A DNA stretch of 64,000 bases from Pseudomonas botevensis. Lineage in GTDB: Bacteria > Pseudomonadota > Gammaproteobacteria > Pseudomonadales > Pseudomonadaceae. The translations under genes and the position numbers were made by a program. The notes below the pieces were generated by a model. It did no database searches and was not told the DNA's origin. It saw only the letters and a list, made by a program, of their open reading frames with translations. Location of the stretch: NCBI RefSeq assembly GCF_019145475.1, contig NZ_JAHTKI010000001.1:62001-126000 (forward strand). The letters run 5' to 3'. Below, in pieces: positions 26,005 to 39,055 of the stretch. Within the stretch, counting starts at the first letter, position 1. Every line of letters starts with the position of its first letter.

Positions 26005-26922
26005 ATGCGTAAGTTATCCACAGTACTGACGGCCAGCCTGCTGGCGCTGGGCAGCGTCTCGGCCTTCGCCGATTCGTGCGAGACGGTGAAAATGGCCGAT
26101 CCGGGCTGGAGCGACATCGCCGCAACCAACGCCATCACCGGGTTTCTGCTGGACGGCATGGGCTACAAGGCCAAGGTCGACACCCTCGCGGTGCCGATCA
26201 CCTTTGGCGGCTTGAAGGATGGTCAGGTCGATGTCTTCCTCGGCAACTGGATGCCGGCGCAGCAGGGCTTCTACGACAAATTCGTGGCCACCGGCGACGT
26301 CACCCAACTGGCAAAGAACCTCGACGGCACCGAGTTCACCCTGGCCGTGCCGGACTACGTGTGGGACGCGGGCGTGCATGACTTTGCCGACCTGAACAAG
26401 TTTGCCGACAAGTTCGACAAGAAGATCTACGGCATCGGCTCCGGCGCGCCGGCAAACATCTCGTTGCAGGAAATCATCAAGAAGAACGACTTCGACATGG
26501 GGCAGTGGAAGCTGATCGAGTCCAGCGAACAGGCGATGCTTGCCGAAGTCTCGCGGGCGGTGAAGAAGCAGAAGTTCGTCACCTTCCTCGGCTGGACACC
26601 GCACCCGATGAACGTGCAGCTGAAAATGCGTTACCTGAAGGGCGGCGAGAAGTATTTCGGCGACACCGGCAGCGTCTACACCCTGACGCGCAAGGGTTAC
26701 GCCCAGGCGTGTCCGAACGTCGGCAAGTTGCTGACCAACCTGTCGTTCACCCAGGACATGGAGAACAGCATCATGGCCGAGGTGGTGAACAAGAAGGTCA
26801 GCAATGCCGAGGCGGTGAAGGCGTGGATCAAGGCGAATCCGGCGGTGCTGGATAAATGGCTGGACGGGGTGAAGACCGTGGATGGCAAGGATGCGTTGGC
26901 GGCGGTGAAGGCCAGGCTTTGA
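26005..26922 (+). CDS. choX: Choline/choline-sulfate ABC transporter substrate-binding protein ChoX
   Basis: This 305-residue periplasmic protein has a signal peptide (MRKLSTVLTASLLALGSVSAFA) and an OpuAC-type ligand-binding domain. ADPGWSD, FLGNWMP, VWDAGVHD and FLGWTPHPM supply the aromatic residues typical of quaternary-amine binding. A good ribosome binding site (AAGGGGA) precedes the ATG. No permease or ATPase gene follows, so it must use a transporter core encoded elsewhere, as orphan Cbc/Opu binding proteins do. Confidence 0.92.
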   Translation: MRKLSTVLTASLLALGSVSAFADSCETVKMADPGWSDIAATNAITGFLLDGMGYKAKVDTLAVPITFGGLKDGQVDVFLGNWMPAQQGFYDKFVATGDVTQLAKNLDGTEFTLAVPDYVWDAGVHDFADLNKFADKFDKKIYGIGSGAPANISLQEIIKKNDFDMGQWKLIESSEQAMLAEVSRAVKKQKFVTFLGWTPHPMNVQLKMRYLKGGEKYFGDTGSVYTLTRKGYAQACPNVGKLLTNLSFTQDMENSIMAEVVNKKVSNAEAVKAWIKANPAVLDKWLDGVKTVDGKDALAAVKARL

Positions 26923-26962
26923 TCGCGGGGGAGATCACTGTCTGGGTTCGACTTTAGATTGG

Positions 26963-27086
26963 CCCCCTCACCCCAACCCTCTCCCCCAAGGGGGCGAGGG
27001 GAAAGGGAGCCGAACGGGGAATCATCAAAATTGAGTTCGACCGGACACCCTGGTCAGTCGCCTCTCCCTTTGGGAGAGGGCTTTTC
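26963..27086. repeat. CT/GA-rich inverted repeat elements
   Basis: CCCTCACCCCAACCCTCTCC pairs with the following GGGGGCGAGGGG (26963-27003) through a CCCCCAAGGGGG centre. A second, shorter unit, CTCTCCCTTTGGGAGAG, lies at about 27062-27078. Both belong to the common ACCCTCTCCC...GGGAGAGGG repeat class of pseudomonad intergenic DNA. They separate choX from the SulP gene. Confidence 0.75.
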
Positions 27087-27134
27087 CCACTGACACCCTG
27101 ATACTCTTTCACAAACCCCATACCGCGAGGATCC

Positions 27135-28703
27135 ATGGCCCTCCCCAGCCGCCGCTCACTTTTCCCGTTCCTGAACTGGCTGCCCCGGCAGACCCGCGCC
27201 AGCGTCGGGCGCGATCTGGTGGTTGGTCTCAGCGGTGCGATTCTTGCGCTCCCCCAGTCGATTGCCTACGCCCTGATCGCCGGTCTCCCCCCCGAGTACG
27301 GCCTCTACGCGGCGATCATTCCTGTACTGATCGCCTGCCTGTGGGGCTCGTCGTGGCATCTGATCTGCGGGCCGACGGCGGCGATTTCGATTGTGCTGTT
27401 CGCCAGCGTCAGTCCACTGGCCATGCCCGCGTCACAGGACTACATCACCCTGATCCTGCTGCTGACCTTTCTCGCCGGGATTTTCCAGTGGCTGCTCGGC
27501 ATGTTGCGCTTCGGCGCGCTGGTGAATTTCGTCTCGCATTCGGTGGTGCTGGGGTTCACCCTCGGCGCGGCGGTGGTGATTGCCATCGGCCAGTTACCAA
27601 ACCTGCTGGGGCTGGATCTCCCCTCGAAAGCCACGGCGCTGGGCAGTGCGATGGATCTGCTCCGTCATCTGGGGGCTGTGGATAAACCCTCCCTGGCCCT
27701 CGGCGCCGCGACGGTGGTGGTGGGCGTACTGCTCAAACAGTTGCTGCCGCGCTGGCCAACGCTGTTGATGACGCTGGTGCTCGGCAGTCTGGTGGTGTGG
27801 CTGTGGCCGGCGATGTTCGGCCACGTGCATCTGGTCAGCGCCTTCGTCGGGCGGCTGCCGCCGTTCAGCGGGTTGCCGCTGGATCTGGATCTAATCCTGC
27901 GGCTGCTGCCCAGCGCTGTGGCGGTGGGCATGCTCGGGCTGGTCACCAGCCTGTCGATTGCCCGCTCGATCGCCGCACGTTCGCAGCAATTGCTCGACGC
28001 TAATCAGGAAGTCCGCGCCCAGGGCTTGTCGAACATTGTCGGAGCGTTTTTCTCCGGCTCCCTGTCCGCCGGCTCGTTCACCCGTTCCGGGCTGAGCTAC
28101 GAGGCCGGCGCCTGTTCGCCGTTGGCCGGGGTGTTTTCGGCGTTGTGGGTGGCGCTGTTCGCGATTTTCGGCGCCGGGCTGATCGCCCACATTCCGATCC
28201 CGGCCATGGCCGGCAGCATTCTGCTGATCGCCTGGGGGCTGGTCGACCATCGCGGCATTCGCGCCTTACTGCGGGTCAGCCGCGCGGAGTTCGTGGTGAT
28301 GAGCCTGACCTGCGTCGCCACCCTGCTGCTGGAATTGCAGACGGCGATCTACGCCGGGGTGCTGGCGTCGCTGTTTTTCTACCTCAAGCGCACCTCGCAA
28401 CCTCGGGTGCAGCATTGGCGCGATGGCGACGACGATGTGCTGCGCGTCGGCGGCTCGATCTTTTTCGGCGCCAGCCACTACCTGCAAGTACGCCTGCAAC
28501 GCATGCACGGCGCGCGGGTGGTGATCGAGGCGCAGCAGATCAACTTCATCGACTATTCCGGGGTGGAAATGCTTCACCAGGAAGCGCGGCGCCTGCTACG
28601 CCAGGATCGCAGCCTGACCTTGCGCCAGGCGCGACCGCAGGTGGTCGAGGAGCTGAGGAAGCTGGAAGGGCCGGAAAAATGTCCGATCCGGTTTGAGGAG
28701 TGA
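27135..28703 (+). CDS. SulP-family sulfate/anion permease with STAS domain
   Basis: This 522-residue transporter has the SulP signature (AILALPQSIAYALIAGLPPEYGLYAAI), about 11-12 helices and a C-terminal STAS domain (about 430-515, with VIEAQQINFIDYSGVEML). Its place after betC-choX suggests it handles sulfate freed from choline-O-sulfate, by import or export. The intervening repeat means it may have its own promoter. Substrate is inferred from context. Confidence 0.88.
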   Translation: MALPSRRSLFPFLNWLPRQTRASVGRDLVVGLSGAILALPQSIAYALIAGLPPEYGLYAAIIPVLIACLWGSSWHLICGPTAAISIVLFASVSPLAMPASQDYITLILLLTFLAGIFQWLLGMLRFGALVNFVSHSVVLGFTLGAAVVIAIGQLPNLLGLDLPSKATALGSAMDLLRHLGAVDKPSLALGAATVVVGVLLKQLLPRWPTLLMTLVLGSLVVWLWPAMFGHVHLVSAFVGRLPPFSGLPLDLDLILRLLPSAVAVGMLGLVTSLSIARSIAARSQQLLDANQEVRAQGLSNIVGAFFSGSLSAGSFTRSGLSYEAGACSPLAGVFSALWVALFAIFGAGLIAHIPIPAMAGSILLIAWGLVDHRGIRALLRVSRAEFVVMSLTCVATLLLELQTAIYAGVLASLFFYLKRTSQPRVQHWRDGDDDVLRVGGSIFFGASHYLQVRLQRMHGARVVIEAQQINFIDYSGVEMLHQEARRLLRQDRSLTLRQARPQVVEELRKLEGPEKCPIRFEE

Positions 28704-28725
28704 TCCGAAAACAGTGTCGCGGCCA

Positions 28726-28790
28726 TTCGCGGGCAAGCCCGCCTCCCACCAGAGCATCACTGCACCTGTGGGAGCGGGCTTGTCCACGAA
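28726..28790. repeat. Inverted pair of REP elements
   Basis: TTCGCGGGCAAGCCCGCCTCCCA (from 28727) and TGTGGGAGCGGGCTTGTCCACGAA (ending 28790) are opposed REP units with about 16 bases between. They sit between the convergent SulP and aroE genes. Confidence 0.85.
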
Positions 28791-28794
28791 GCTT

Positions 28795-29619
28795 TTAGAG
28801 GGCCAGTTGGCGGCGTAATTCGGCCAACACCGGCGCGGTATCCGGGCGCACCCCGCGCCACAGGAAAAACGCCTCCGCCGCCTGCTCGGCCAGCATCCCC
28901 AGGCCGTCCATCACCACCCCGGCGCCATGCTCGGAGGCCCAGCGACAGAACGCGGTCGGCTCCTTGCCGTACATCATGTCGTAGCACAGGGTCTTGCCCG
29001 GCTCGATCAGGCTCGGCGCAATCGGCGGTACGTCGCCAGTCAGGCTGGCGGAGGTGGCGTTGATGATCACGTCCACCGGTTCTTGCAGCCAGTCGTAACC
29101 ACTGGCCGACACCGGCCCCAGGTCGCAGAACAGCTCAGCCAGCAATTCAGCCTTGTCGACGGTGCGATTGGCGATGATCACCGACGCCGGTTGCTCCGCC
29201 AGCAGCGGCTCCAGCGCCCCACGCACCGCGCCACCGGCGCCCAGCAGCAGGATGCGTTTGCCGGTCAGGCTGAACCCGGCGTTGACCGTCAGGTCGCGCA
29301 CCAGTCCGGCGCCATCGGTGTTATCTCCCCGCAGCGTGCCGTCGGCGAGTTTGCTCAAGGTGTTCACCGCGCCGGCCCGCTGCGCCCGCGCCGTGAGGCT
29401 GTTGGCCAGACGATAGGCGTCTTCCTTGAACGGCACTGTCACGTTGGCGCCGCGCCCCTCGCGGAAAAACGCCTCGGCGCTGCCGGAAAAGTCGTCGAGC
29501 GGCGCCAGCAGCGTGCTGTACTCGAGGCGCTGCCCGGTCTGCTCGGCGAACAGCTTGTGAATCATCGGCGACTTGCTGTGGCCGATCGGGTTACCGAAAA
29601 CGACGTAACGATCCATCAC
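28795..29619 (-). CDS. aroE: Shikimate dehydrogenase AroE
   Basis: This 274-residue NADPH enzyme reduces 3-dehydroshikimate in aromatic amino acid synthesis. Shikimate-binding [13 protein letters not shown], catalytic Lys in NVTVPFKED, and the Rossmann loop [13 protein letters not shown] followed by the NADPH-selective NRTVDKA are all present. It lies 10 bases after hemF on the same strand, forming a hemF-aroE operon, as in other pseudomonads. Confidence 0.97.
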   Translation of the reverse strand: MMDRYVVFGNPIGHSKSPMIHKLFAEQTGQRLEYSTLLAPLDDFSGSAEAFFREGRGANVTVPFKEDAYRLANSLTARAQRAGAVNTLSKLADGTLRGDNTDGAGLVRDLTVNAGFSLTGKRILLLGAGGAVRGALEPLLAEQPASVIIANRTVDKAELLAELFCDLGPVSASGYDWLQEPVDVIINATSASLTGDVPPIAPSLIEPGKTLCYDMMYGKEPTAFCRWASEHGAGVVMDGLGMLAEQAAEAFFLWRGVRPDTAPVLAELRRQLAL

Positions 29620-29629
29620 AACTCCTCGT

Positions 29630-31699
<2,070 letters not shown>

Positions 31700-31708
31700 C
31701 CAGCCCCT

Positions 31709-31776
31709 TCACGAACAAGCCCGCTCCCATAAGGCCTCTCAGAAGATCCTTGCGGGAGCGGGCTTGCTCGCGAATC
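31709..31776. repeat. Inverted pair of REP elements
   Basis: TTCACGAACAAGCCCGCTCCCA (from 31708) faces TGCGGGAGCGGGCTTGCTCGCGAA (ending 31775) with about 22 bases between. The pair lies between the convergent qor and tsaC genes. Confidence 0.85.
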
Positions 31777-31789
31777 AGGCAACGTAGTC

Positions 31790-32347
31790 TTAAGCCGGAC
31801 GCACCACATTGCCCGTCGCCAGATCGCGAATCAGGCTCGGGTTCTTGCGTCCGCCGAGCATTCCGCCCAGCACCAGATCGACCTGCCCACGGAAATACTG
31901 CTCGACCCGCAACCGCGACTTCGCCGCCGGGCGCCCCTGGGGATTGGCCGACGTCGAGATCAGCGGCCCGACCAGCGAGCACAGATCCCGCACCTGCGGA
32001 TGGTCCGACACCCGCAGCGCCACGGTGTCATGCACACCGGTGACCCATTCCGGCAGCAGATTCTGATGCGGCACCAGCCAGGTGTTCGGCCCCGGCCAGG
32101 TGCTGGCCATGCGGTCGATCCAGTCCTGCGGGAAATCTTCGAACAGGAAATCGAACTGGCGAATGTTGTCGGCGACCAGGATCAGCCCCTTGTCCACCGA
32201 ACGGTTCTTGATCGCCAGCAGGCGATCCACCGCTTCCTCGTTCCACGGATCGCACCCCAGGCCCCAGACGGCTTCGGTTGGATAGGCAATCACCGCCCCG
32301 GCGCGAATCTCTCGTGCGGCTTGTTGCACACGCCAACTGTTGACCAT
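31790..32347 (-). CDS. tsaC: L-threonylcarbamoyladenylate synthase TsaC
   Basis: This 185-residue YrdC/Sua5-family enzyme makes threonylcarbamoyl-AMP for the t6A37 modification of ANN-decoding tRNAs. Family blocks [37 protein letters not shown] and [11 protein letters not shown] are present. It is the last gene of the leftward LysM-dprA-tsaC run, 55 bases after dprA. Confidence 0.95.
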   Translation of the reverse strand: MVNSWRVQQAAREIRAGAVIAYPTEAVWGLGCDPWNEEAVDRLLAIKNRSVDKGLILVADNIRQFDFLFEDFPQDWIDRMASTWPGPNTWLVPHQNLLPEWVTGVHDTVALRVSDHPQVRDLCSLVGPLISTSANPQGRPAAKSRLRVEQYFRGQVDLVLGGMLGGRKNPSLIRDLATGNVVRPA

Positions 32348-32402
32348 GAAAAAAATCTCCGCAGACAGGTTTCGCGCAGTTTACCGATCTTCCTTGTAAA
32401 AC

Positions 32403-33503
32403 CTAGCGCGTCCTGGCCAACCAGCGGCCGTTTTCGCACACCGCGCGGCCGTCCATTTCCAGTTCAGTCAGCGATGCGAGCACGTTGGGCAAGCTCCAGC
32501 CGCTGCTGTCGACCAAGGCCTCGCTGGTGTGCGGCGCCGCGTGCAACAGCTGCAGCAACGGGTGATCGACCATGGGGGCGTCTGTGGATAACGGCAGATG
32601 CTGCCAGCCACGCAAGGCTTCGAGGATGTGTTCGATGGTTTCCACCAGCACCGCGCCGTCACGGATCAACTGATGGCAGCCGCGCGCGCCGGGGTGATGG
32701 ATCGAACCGGGAATCGCATAGACCTCGCGCCCCTGTTCCGCCGCCAGCCGTGCGGTTATCAGCGAGCCGCTGGCGACACTCGCCTCGACCACCAGCACGC
32801 CGAGGGCCAAGCCGCTGATGATCCGGTTGCGCCGGGGGAAGTTGCTCGCCGTCGGCCCGGCGTCCAGCGGGAACTCCGAAAGCACCGCACTGCCGGAGGC
32901 AATCATCGCGTCCGCCAGCCGCCGATTGCGCTGTGGATAAAAATTTTCCAGACCGGTGCCGAGCACGCCCACGGTCTGCCCGCCGACATCCACCGCGGCT
33001 TGATGCGCGGCGGCGTCAATGCCCAGTGCCAGGCCACTGGTGATGACAAAACCGGCCCCGGCCAGGCTGCGGGAAAACGCGGCGGCGGTGTCCATGCCGG
33101 GGCGTGAGGCGCGACGACTGCCGACCATCGCCAGTTGAGGTTTTTCGAGAATGTGCGGATCGCCGGCCACGAACAGCAGCGGCGGTGGGTCGGGAATCTG
33201 CGCCAGCAACGCCGGGTAATCCGCCTGATCCCACATCAGCAAATGTTGATCCGACCGCTCTAGCCAGCGTAATGCGTGGCTGGCGCCATCGCGCACCTCG
33301 GGGCAGCGTCGGGCATCGGCGCACGCCGCCGGCAGACCCAGCGCACGCCAGGCACTGGCCGGAGCGCTGATGGCCTTGGACGCCGAACCGAAGGCTTCGA
33401 GGAGTTTGGCAAAGCGCCTGGGACCGATTTCGGGCAAGCGGTGCAGGCGCAGACGCGCCTCCAGTTCCGCCGGGGAAACCGGCGTACAGACAGACATCAT
33501 CAT
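32403..33503 (-). CDS. dprA: DNA processing protein DprA (Smf)
   Basis: This 366-residue protein loads RecA on incoming single-stranded DNA. It has an N-terminal helical domain, a central Rossmann-like domain with VGSRRASRPGMD, TSGLALGIDAAAHQAA and FPRRNRIISGLA, and a C-terminal winged helix (about 305-360). The ATG choice among the three adjacent ATG codons at the start is uncertain by up to two residues. One exact DnaA box lies just upstream and two lie inside the gene. Confidence 0.95.
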   Translation of the reverse strand: MMMSVCTPVSPAELEARLRLHRLPEIGPRRFAKLLEAFGSASKAISAPASAWRALGLPAACADARRCPEVRDGASHALRWLERSDQHLLMWDQADYPALLAQIPDPPPLLFVAGDPHILEKPQLAMVGSRRASRPGMDTAAAFSRSLAGAGFVITSGLALGIDAAAHQAAVDVGGQTVGVLGTGLENFYPQRNRRLADAMIASGSAVLSEFPLDAGPTASNFPRRNRIISGLALGVLVVEASVASGSLITARLAAEQGREVYAIPGSIHHPGARGCHQLIRDGAVLVETIEHILEALRGWQHLPLSTDAPMVDHPLLQLLHAAPHTSEALVDSSGWSLPNVLASLTELEMDGRAVCENGRWLARTR

Positions 33504-33582
33504 GGATCATCCTTGATCGTTATAAGCCCCGAACCTTTCGGAACAAGCTGTGGATAACTCTGTTGGTAACTTGTGAAGCCAG

Positions 33583-34608
33583 CTAAGGATTTCGCACCTT
33601 GTCCAGCACCGCCAACGAGCGCGATGCGTTGAGGACGAGCCCGTAACTGAGTTTGTCGTAGGTGCGGAACACCATCAGCAACCCGGCGCGCTCATCGGGA
33701 ATTTTCAACGGCTGGCCGGTGATCCGGTCACGCACGGTTTCCCCGGTTTTCATCACCACCAGCACGTTGCCTTCGGCCAGGCCGTCGCGCTTGCCCTTGT
33801 TCAGGGTGACCACATCCATCGCGCCGATCTGGGTGACGCCGCGCGGCACATCGATGATCAGGCCGTTGATGTCGCTGCCCGGTGCGCTGGGCATGAAGGT
33901 CGAGTTGATCGAACGCTCCTCGCCACTGAACAACCGATCGCCAAGGCGCACTTCCTGAGTGGTGCGTTGCAGGGCGAGGGTGGCGACGTCACCTTCGGTG
34001 GCAACGATCTCGCCGCCCCCGATGTCATCGGCGTTGATCCCCAGAAACTCCTTGCTCTGCGGATCGGTGTAGACCTTGCCCTGGCGGAAGATGCCGTAGA
34101 CCGGCTGGTTCGGATCGAAATGACCTCGGGCGAAAATCCGGTCGCCGGTGCCGCTGAGCACCCGTTCGGCATCCCCGGCGACGATGTACGGCGCCTTGTC
34201 GAAGTCCTCGACCTTGTCGACGATGCGGTTGCTCAGCAGAAAACTGTTGATCGATTTGAGCGGAATGCTCGGAATCGCCTCGGCCACCGGGCTGGTGCGA
34301 ATCCGTGGCGACAGTTTGATGGTGCCCCGTGATGCGCCGCGATTGACGGTCAACTGCGGCTGACCGTTGACGTAACTCAGCGTCAGGGTGTCGCCGGGGT
34401 AGATCAGGTTGGGGTTTTCGATCTGCGGATTGGCCCGCCACAGCTGTGGCCACTGCCAGGGTTCGCGCAGGTATTTGCCGGAAATGTCCCAGAGGGTGTC
34501 CCCCGAAACCACCGTGTACTGCTGTGGAAAACCTTCCTTGAGTTGCACTTGCCCGTGCGCGGCGCCGGCCGAGGCCAGGAACAGCAGGGCGAGTAGTGAT
34601 TTCCTCAT
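33583..34608 (-). CDS. LysM-domain peptidoglycan-binding protein
   Basis: This 341-residue secreted protein has a signal peptide ([19 protein letters not shown]), a LysM domain (about 28-80, [17 protein letters not shown] and [13 protein letters not shown]) and a long uncharacterised C-terminal region. LysM binds glycan chains of murein. The same LysM-dprA-tsaC order occurs at the P. aeruginosa origin as I recall. It is divergent from def, with a 168-base shared promoter region. Confidence 0.9.
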   Translation of the reverse strand: MRKSLLALLFLASAGAAHGQVQLKEGFPQQYTVVSGDTLWDISGKYLREPWQWPQLWRANPQIENPNLIYPGDTLTLSYVNGQPQLTVNRGASRGTIKLSPRIRTSPVAEAIPSIPLKSINSFLLSNRIVDKVEDFDKAPYIVAGDAERVLSGTGDRIFARGHFDPNQPVYGIFRQGKVYTDPQSKEFLGINADDIGGGEIVATEGDVATLALQRTTQEVRLGDRLFSGEERSINSTFMPSAPGSDINGLIIDVPRGVTQIGAMDVVTLNKGKRDGLAEGNVLVVMKTGETVRDRITGQPLKIPDERAGLLMVFRTYDKLSYGLVLNASRSLAVLDKVRNP

Positions 34609-34776
34609 GCGGTGAATCCCTTTATCATGTGCGTTCGCGTGAAACGCCAGAGCCCCCGTGGCTCGCTCCCTGGCTACTCTGAAAGCAGAAGAGCTTCGTT
34701 TCACAACGGTAGCCTGCATCTTCGGACCTGCCAGGCCATCGCCCGACTTTACTTCACACGTGCAGCAATCAAGCTT

Positions 34777-35283
34777 ATGGCCATTTTGAACATCCTCGAA
34801 TTTCCGGACCCGCGTCTGCGCACTATCGCCAAGCCAGTGGCCGTAGTGGACGACGAAGTGCGTCAATTGGTCGATGACATGTTTGAAACAATGTATGAAG
34901 CGCCGGGCATCGGCCTCGCCGCGACCCAGGTCAACGTGCACAAACGTATCGTCGTGATGGACCTTTCCGAAGACCGCAGCGAACCCCGGGTGTTCATCAA
35001 CCCCGAGTTCGAATCGCTGACCGAGGAGATGGACCAGTACCAGGAAGGCTGCCTGTCGGTGCCGGGTTTCTACGAAAACGTCGACCGCCCGCAAAAGGTC
35101 AAGATCAAGGCGCTGGACCGCGATGGCCAGCCTTACGAACTGATCGCCGAAGGCCTGCTCGCCGTGTGCATCCAGCACGAATGCGACCACCTCAACGGCA
35201 AACTGTTCGTCGACTACCTGTCTACGCTCAAACGCGACCGCATCAAGAAGAAGCTGGAAAAGATCCACCGCCAGAACGCTTGA
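34777..35283 (+). CDS. def: Peptide deformylase Def
   Basis: This 168-residue metalloenzyme removes the formyl group from nascent protein N termini. The three active-site motifs are complete: [16 protein letters not shown] and QHECDHLNG, with Cys and two His binding the metal. The ATG at 34777 gives the standard [14 protein letters not shown] start. It leads the def-fmt-rsmB-trkA run. Confidence 0.98.
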   Translation: MAILNILEFPDPRLRTIAKPVAVVDDEVRQLVDDMFETMYEAPGIGLAATQVNVHKRIVVMDLSEDRSEPRVFINPEFESLTEEMDQYQEGCLSVPGFYENVDRPQKVKIKALDRDGQPYELIAEGLLAVCIQHECDHLNGKLFVDYLSTLKRDRIKKKLEKIHRQNA

Positions 35284-35353
35284 TGCCCTCCTTCAAAGGC
35301 TTGCTGCGGCAAGCCTTTTTCTTTTCAAGAAGCTTTGCAATAGAGAGCCCTCC

Positions 35354-36313
35354 ATGACCGAGCCACTGCGCATTGTCTTTGCCGGCACCCCGGAATTCGC
35401 CGCCGAACACCTCAAGGCCCTGCTGAGCAGCCCTTACGAGATCGTCGCGGTCTACACCCAACCGGATCGTCCGGCCGGTCGCGGGCAGAAACTGATGCCG
35501 AGCCCGGTCAAGCAACTGGCGCTGGAGAACAATATCCCGGTGTTGCAGCCGCCGACCCTGCGCAACGCCGATGCTCAGGCCGAACTGGCCGCACTCAAGC
35601 CGGATTTGATGGTGGTGGTCGCCTACGGCCTGATCCTGCCGCAAGTGGTGCTGGACATCCCGCGCCTGGGTTGCATCAACAGCCACGCCTCGTTGCTGCC
35701 GCGCTGGCGCGGTGCGGCGCCGATCCAGCGCGCCGTGGAAGCGGGCGACGCGGAAAGCGGCGTGACCGTGATGCGCATGGAAGCCGGCCTGGACACCGGC
35801 CCGATGCTGCTCAAAGTCGTCACCCCGATCAGCACCGAAGACACGGGCGGCAGCCTCCACGACCGCCTCGCCGAAATGGGTCCACCGGCGGTGGTCCAGG
35901 CGATTGCCGGTCTGGCCGCCGGGACGCTGGACGGCGAAGTGCAGAACGACGACCTCGCCACCTACGCACACAAACTGAACAAGGACGAAGCGCGCATCGA
36001 CTGGAACCGCCCGGCCATCGAGCTGGAGCGTCTGGTTCGAGCCTTCAATCCGTGGCCGATCACCCATAGCACGCTCAACGGCGAAGCCCTGAAGGTGCTG
36101 GCGGCGACACTCGCCGAAGGCCAGGGCACACCGGGGCAAATCCTCGGCGCCAGCAAGGACGGCCTGATTGTCGCCTGCGGCGAGCAGGCGCTGTGCCTGA
36201 CCCGTCTGCAATTGCCCGGCGGCAAAGCGTTGAACTTCAGCGACCTGTTCAACAGCCGCCGTGAGAAATTCGCCATCGGCACGCTGCTCGGCGAAACGGC
36301 GGACAGCCAATGA
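35354..36313 (+). CDS. fmt: Methionyl-tRNA formyltransferase Fmt
   Basis: This 319-residue enzyme formylates initiator Met-tRNA. Conserved blocks: [12 protein letters not shown], the QPDRPAGRG loop, [17 protein letters not shown] with the catalytic Asn/His, and an oligonucleotide-binding C-terminal domain. It overlaps rsmB by four bases (ATGA), so translation is coupled. Confidence 0.98.
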   Translation: MTEPLRIVFAGTPEFAAEHLKALLSSPYEIVAVYTQPDRPAGRGQKLMPSPVKQLALENNIPVLQPPTLRNADAQAELAALKPDLMVVVAYGLILPQVVLDIPRLGCINSHASLLPRWRGAAPIQRAVEAGDAESGVTVMRMEAGLDTGPMLLKVVTPISTEDTGGSLHDRLAEMGPPAVVQAIAGLAAGTLDGEVQNDDLATYAHKLNKDEARIDWNRPAIELERLVRAFNPWPITHSTLNGEALKVLAATLAEGQGTPGQILGASKDGLIVACGEQALCLTRLQLPGGKALNFSDLFNSRREKFAIGTLLGETADSQ

Positions 36314-37620
36314 ACCCGCGTCTGGCCGCCGCCAAGGCACTTGCCGCTGTCCTGAGCGGAAAAGCCTCGCTCAACAGCTCCCTGCCGACACAACTGGAAA
36401 AGGTCGAGGACCGCGATCGCGGCTTCACCCAGGATCTGGCGTTCGGCACCGCCCGCTGGCAGCCACGGTTGTCGGCGCTGGCGGAAAAGCTGTTGCAGAA
36501 GCCGTTCAAGGCTGCCGACGCCGATGTCGAGGCGCTGCTGTTGGTCGGTCTCTATCAATTGCTCTACACCCGGGTGCCGGCCCACGCCGCCATCGGCGAG
36601 ACCGTCGGTTGCGCCGACAAGCTGAAAAAGCCCTGGGCCAAAGGTCTGCTGAACGCGGTGCTGCGCAATGCCCAGCGTGAAAGTGAAACGATCTTCGCCG
36701 AGCTGGAGCGCGATCCGGTGGTGCGCACCGCCCACCCGCGCTGGCTGCAAAAATCCCTGAAAGCCTTCTGGCCCGAACAATGGGAAGCGATCTGCGCGGC
36801 CAACAACGCGCATCCGCCGATGATCCTGCGAGTCAACCGCCGCCATCACAGTCGCGATGCCTACCTCGCGCTGCTGAATGACGCCGGCATCGCCGCGCAG
36901 CCCTGCACGTTCAGCCGCGACGGTATCGTCCTTGAGGCGGCGACCGACGTGCGCAGCCTGCCGGGCTTCGCCGAGGGCTGGATCAGCGTGCAGGACGAGG
37001 CCGCGCAACTGGCCGCCGACCTGCTCGATCTCGCCCCGGGCCAGCGCGTGCTCGACGCCTGCTGCGCCCCCGGCGGCAAGACCTGCCACATCCTCGAAGC
37101 CGAACCGGCGCTGGCCGGCGTGGTGGCGGTGGATCTTGAAGCCAAGCGTCTGGTGCGGGTCAAAGAAAACCTCGAACGGCTGGGCCTGGATGCCGAACTG
37201 ATCGCTGCCGACGGTCGCGACACAGCCACCTGGTGGGACGGCAAGCCGTTCCAGCGCATCCTGCTCGACGCGCCGTGCTCGGCCACCGGAGTGATCCGGC
37301 GCCATCCGGACATCAAGCTGACCCGCCAGGCCGACGACATCGTCGCCCTCGCGCAACTGCAAGGCGAACTGCTCGACGCCATGTGGAAAACCCTCGAAGT
37401 GGGCGGCATCCTGCTCTACGCCACCTGCTCGACGCTGCCGACCGAGAACACCGAAGTCATCGCCGCGTTCCTCGAGCGTACGCCCGGCGCCCGCGAACTG
37501 GACCTGGCCACCGCCGCCGGGATCAAGCAGCCCCATGGTCGCCAATTGCTGGCCCGGCAGGGCGGGCATGACGGGTTCTACTACGCCAAGCTGATCAAGA
37601 TCGCTGCCGCGCGCGGCTAA
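36310..37620 (+). CDS. rsmB: 16S rRNA m5C967 methyltransferase RsmB
   Basis: This 436-residue enzyme has an N-terminal NusB-like RNA-binding domain (about 1-140) and a SAM methyltransferase domain. Visible motifs: SAM loop [12 protein letters not shown], the PC motif [14 protein letters not shown] and the catalytic Cys in [11 protein letters not shown]. It follows fmt with an overlapping stop/start. Confidence 0.98.
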   Translation: MNPRLAAAKALAAVLSGKASLNSSLPTQLEKVEDRDRGFTQDLAFGTARWQPRLSALAEKLLQKPFKAADADVEALLLVGLYQLLYTRVPAHAAIGETVGCADKLKKPWAKGLLNAVLRNAQRESETIFAELERDPVVRTAHPRWLQKSLKAFWPEQWEAICAANNAHPPMILRVNRRHHSRDAYLALLNDAGIAAQPCTFSRDGIVLEAATDVRSLPGFAEGWISVQDEAAQLAADLLDLAPGQRVLDACCAPGGKTCHILEAEPALAGVVAVDLEAKRLVRVKENLERLGLDAELIAADGRDTATWWDGKPFQRILLDAPCSATGVIRRHPDIKLTRQADDIVALAQLQGELLDAMWKTLEVGGILLYATCSTLPTENTEVIAAFLERTPGARELDLATAAGIKQPHGRQLLARQGGHDGFYYAKLIKIAAARG

Positions 37621-37643
37621 ACGGAATTCAACGGAGTGAACGG

Positions 37644-39020
37644 ATGAAAATCATCATCCTCGGTGCGGGGCAGGTCGGTGGTTCATTGGCCGAACACCTG
37701 GCCAGTGAAGCCAACGACATCACGGTGGTCGACACCGATGGCGACCGTCTGCGTGACCTGGGTGACCGTCTCGATATCCGTACCGTGCAGGGCCGTGGCT
37801 CGCTGCCGACGGTGCTGCGCCAGGCCGGCGCGGACGACGCCGACATGCTGGTGGCGGTGACCAACAGCGACGAAACCAACATGGTCGCCTGCCAGGTCGC
37901 CCACACGCTGTTCCATACCCCGACCAAAATCGCCCGGGTGCGCGAAGCGTCGTACCTGACCCGCGAAGAGCAGCTGTTCCACAACGAAGCAATTCCGGTG
38001 GATGTGCTGATCAGCCCGGAGCAAGTGGTCACCAACTACATCAAGCGCCTGATCCAGCACCCCGGCGCCTTGCAGGTGATCGACTTCGCCGAAGGCCAGG
38101 CGCAACTGGTGGCGGTGCGCGCGTACTACGGCGGGCCGCTGGTGGGGCAGCAACTGCGTCAGCTGCGCGAGCACATGCCGAATGTGGAAACCCGGGTCGC
38201 AGCGATTTTCCGCCGTGACCGGCCGATCCTGCCGCAGGGCAACACGGTGATCGAGGCCGACGACGAAGTCTTCTTCATCGCCGCCCGTGCGAACATTCGC
38301 GCGGTGATGAGTGAAATGCGCCGTCTCGACGAAACCTACAAACGCATCGTCATTGCTGGTGGCGGGCAGATCGGTGAGCGTCTGGCCGAAGCCATCGAAA
38401 GCCGCTACCAGGTGAAGATCATCGAGATGAACCCGGCGCGTTGCCGTTATCTCTCCGACACCCTCGACAGCACCGTGGTGTTGCAGGGCAGCGCATCGGA
38501 TCGCGACCTGCTGCTGGAAGAAAACATCGCCGACGCCGACATCTTCCTCGCCCTGACCAACGACGACGAGGCCAACATCATGTCGTCGCTGCTGGCCAAG
38601 CGCCTGGGCGCGAAGAAAGTCATGACGATCATCAACAACCCGGCCTACGTCGATCTGGTTCAGGGCGGCGATATCGACATTGCTGTCAGCCCGCAGCTGG
38701 CGACCATCGGCACCTTGCTGGCCCACGTGCGCCGGGGCGATATCGTCAGCGTGCATTCGTTGCGCCGGGGCGCGGCGGAGGCCATCGAAGCGGTGGCCCA
38801 CGGTGATTCGAAATCAAGCAAGGTGATCGGCAAGGCCATCGAAAACATCGCCCTGCCGCCCGGAACCACCATCGGTGCGATCATCCGCGACGAAGAAGTG
38901 ATCATCGCCCACGACGACACGGTGATCGAGGCGGGCGACCATGTGATTCTGTTCCTTGTGGATAAAAAGCATATTCGCGATGTGGAGAAGCTGTTCCATG
39001 TGGGCCTGAGCTTCTTCTGA
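37644..39020 (+). CDS. trkA: Trk potassium uptake regulatory subunit TrkA
   Basis: This 458-residue cytoplasmic gate of the Trk K+ channel has two RCK units, each with an NAD-binding Rossmann loop ([16 protein letters not shown] and [17 protein letters not shown]) and a TrkA-C domain. The TrkH/G membrane subunit is not encoded here. It follows rsmB by 23 bases with a GGAGTGAACGG ribosome binding site. Confidence 0.97.
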   Translation: MKIIILGAGQVGGSLAEHLASEANDITVVDTDGDRLRDLGDRLDIRTVQGRGSLPTVLRQAGADDADMLVAVTNSDETNMVACQVAHTLFHTPTKIARVREASYLTREEQLFHNEAIPVDVLISPEQVVTNYIKRLIQHPGALQVIDFAEGQAQLVAVRAYYGGPLVGQQLRQLREHMPNVETRVAAIFRRDRPILPQGNTVIEADDEVFFIAARANIRAVMSEMRRLDETYKRIVIAGGGQIGERLAEAIESRYQVKIIEMNPARCRYLSDTLDSTVVLQGSASDRDLLLEENIADADIFLALTNDDEANIMSSLLAKRLGAKKVMTIINNPAYVDLVQGGDIDIAVSPQLATIGTLLAHVRRGDIVSVHSLRRGAAEAIEAVAHGDSKSSKVIGKAIENIALPPGTTIGAIIRDEEVIIAHDDTVIEAGDHVILFLVDKKHIRDVEKLFHVGLSFF

Positions 39021-39055
39021 TCCCCACCCTGATCAAACCCGAAGAAGGTACAAAA

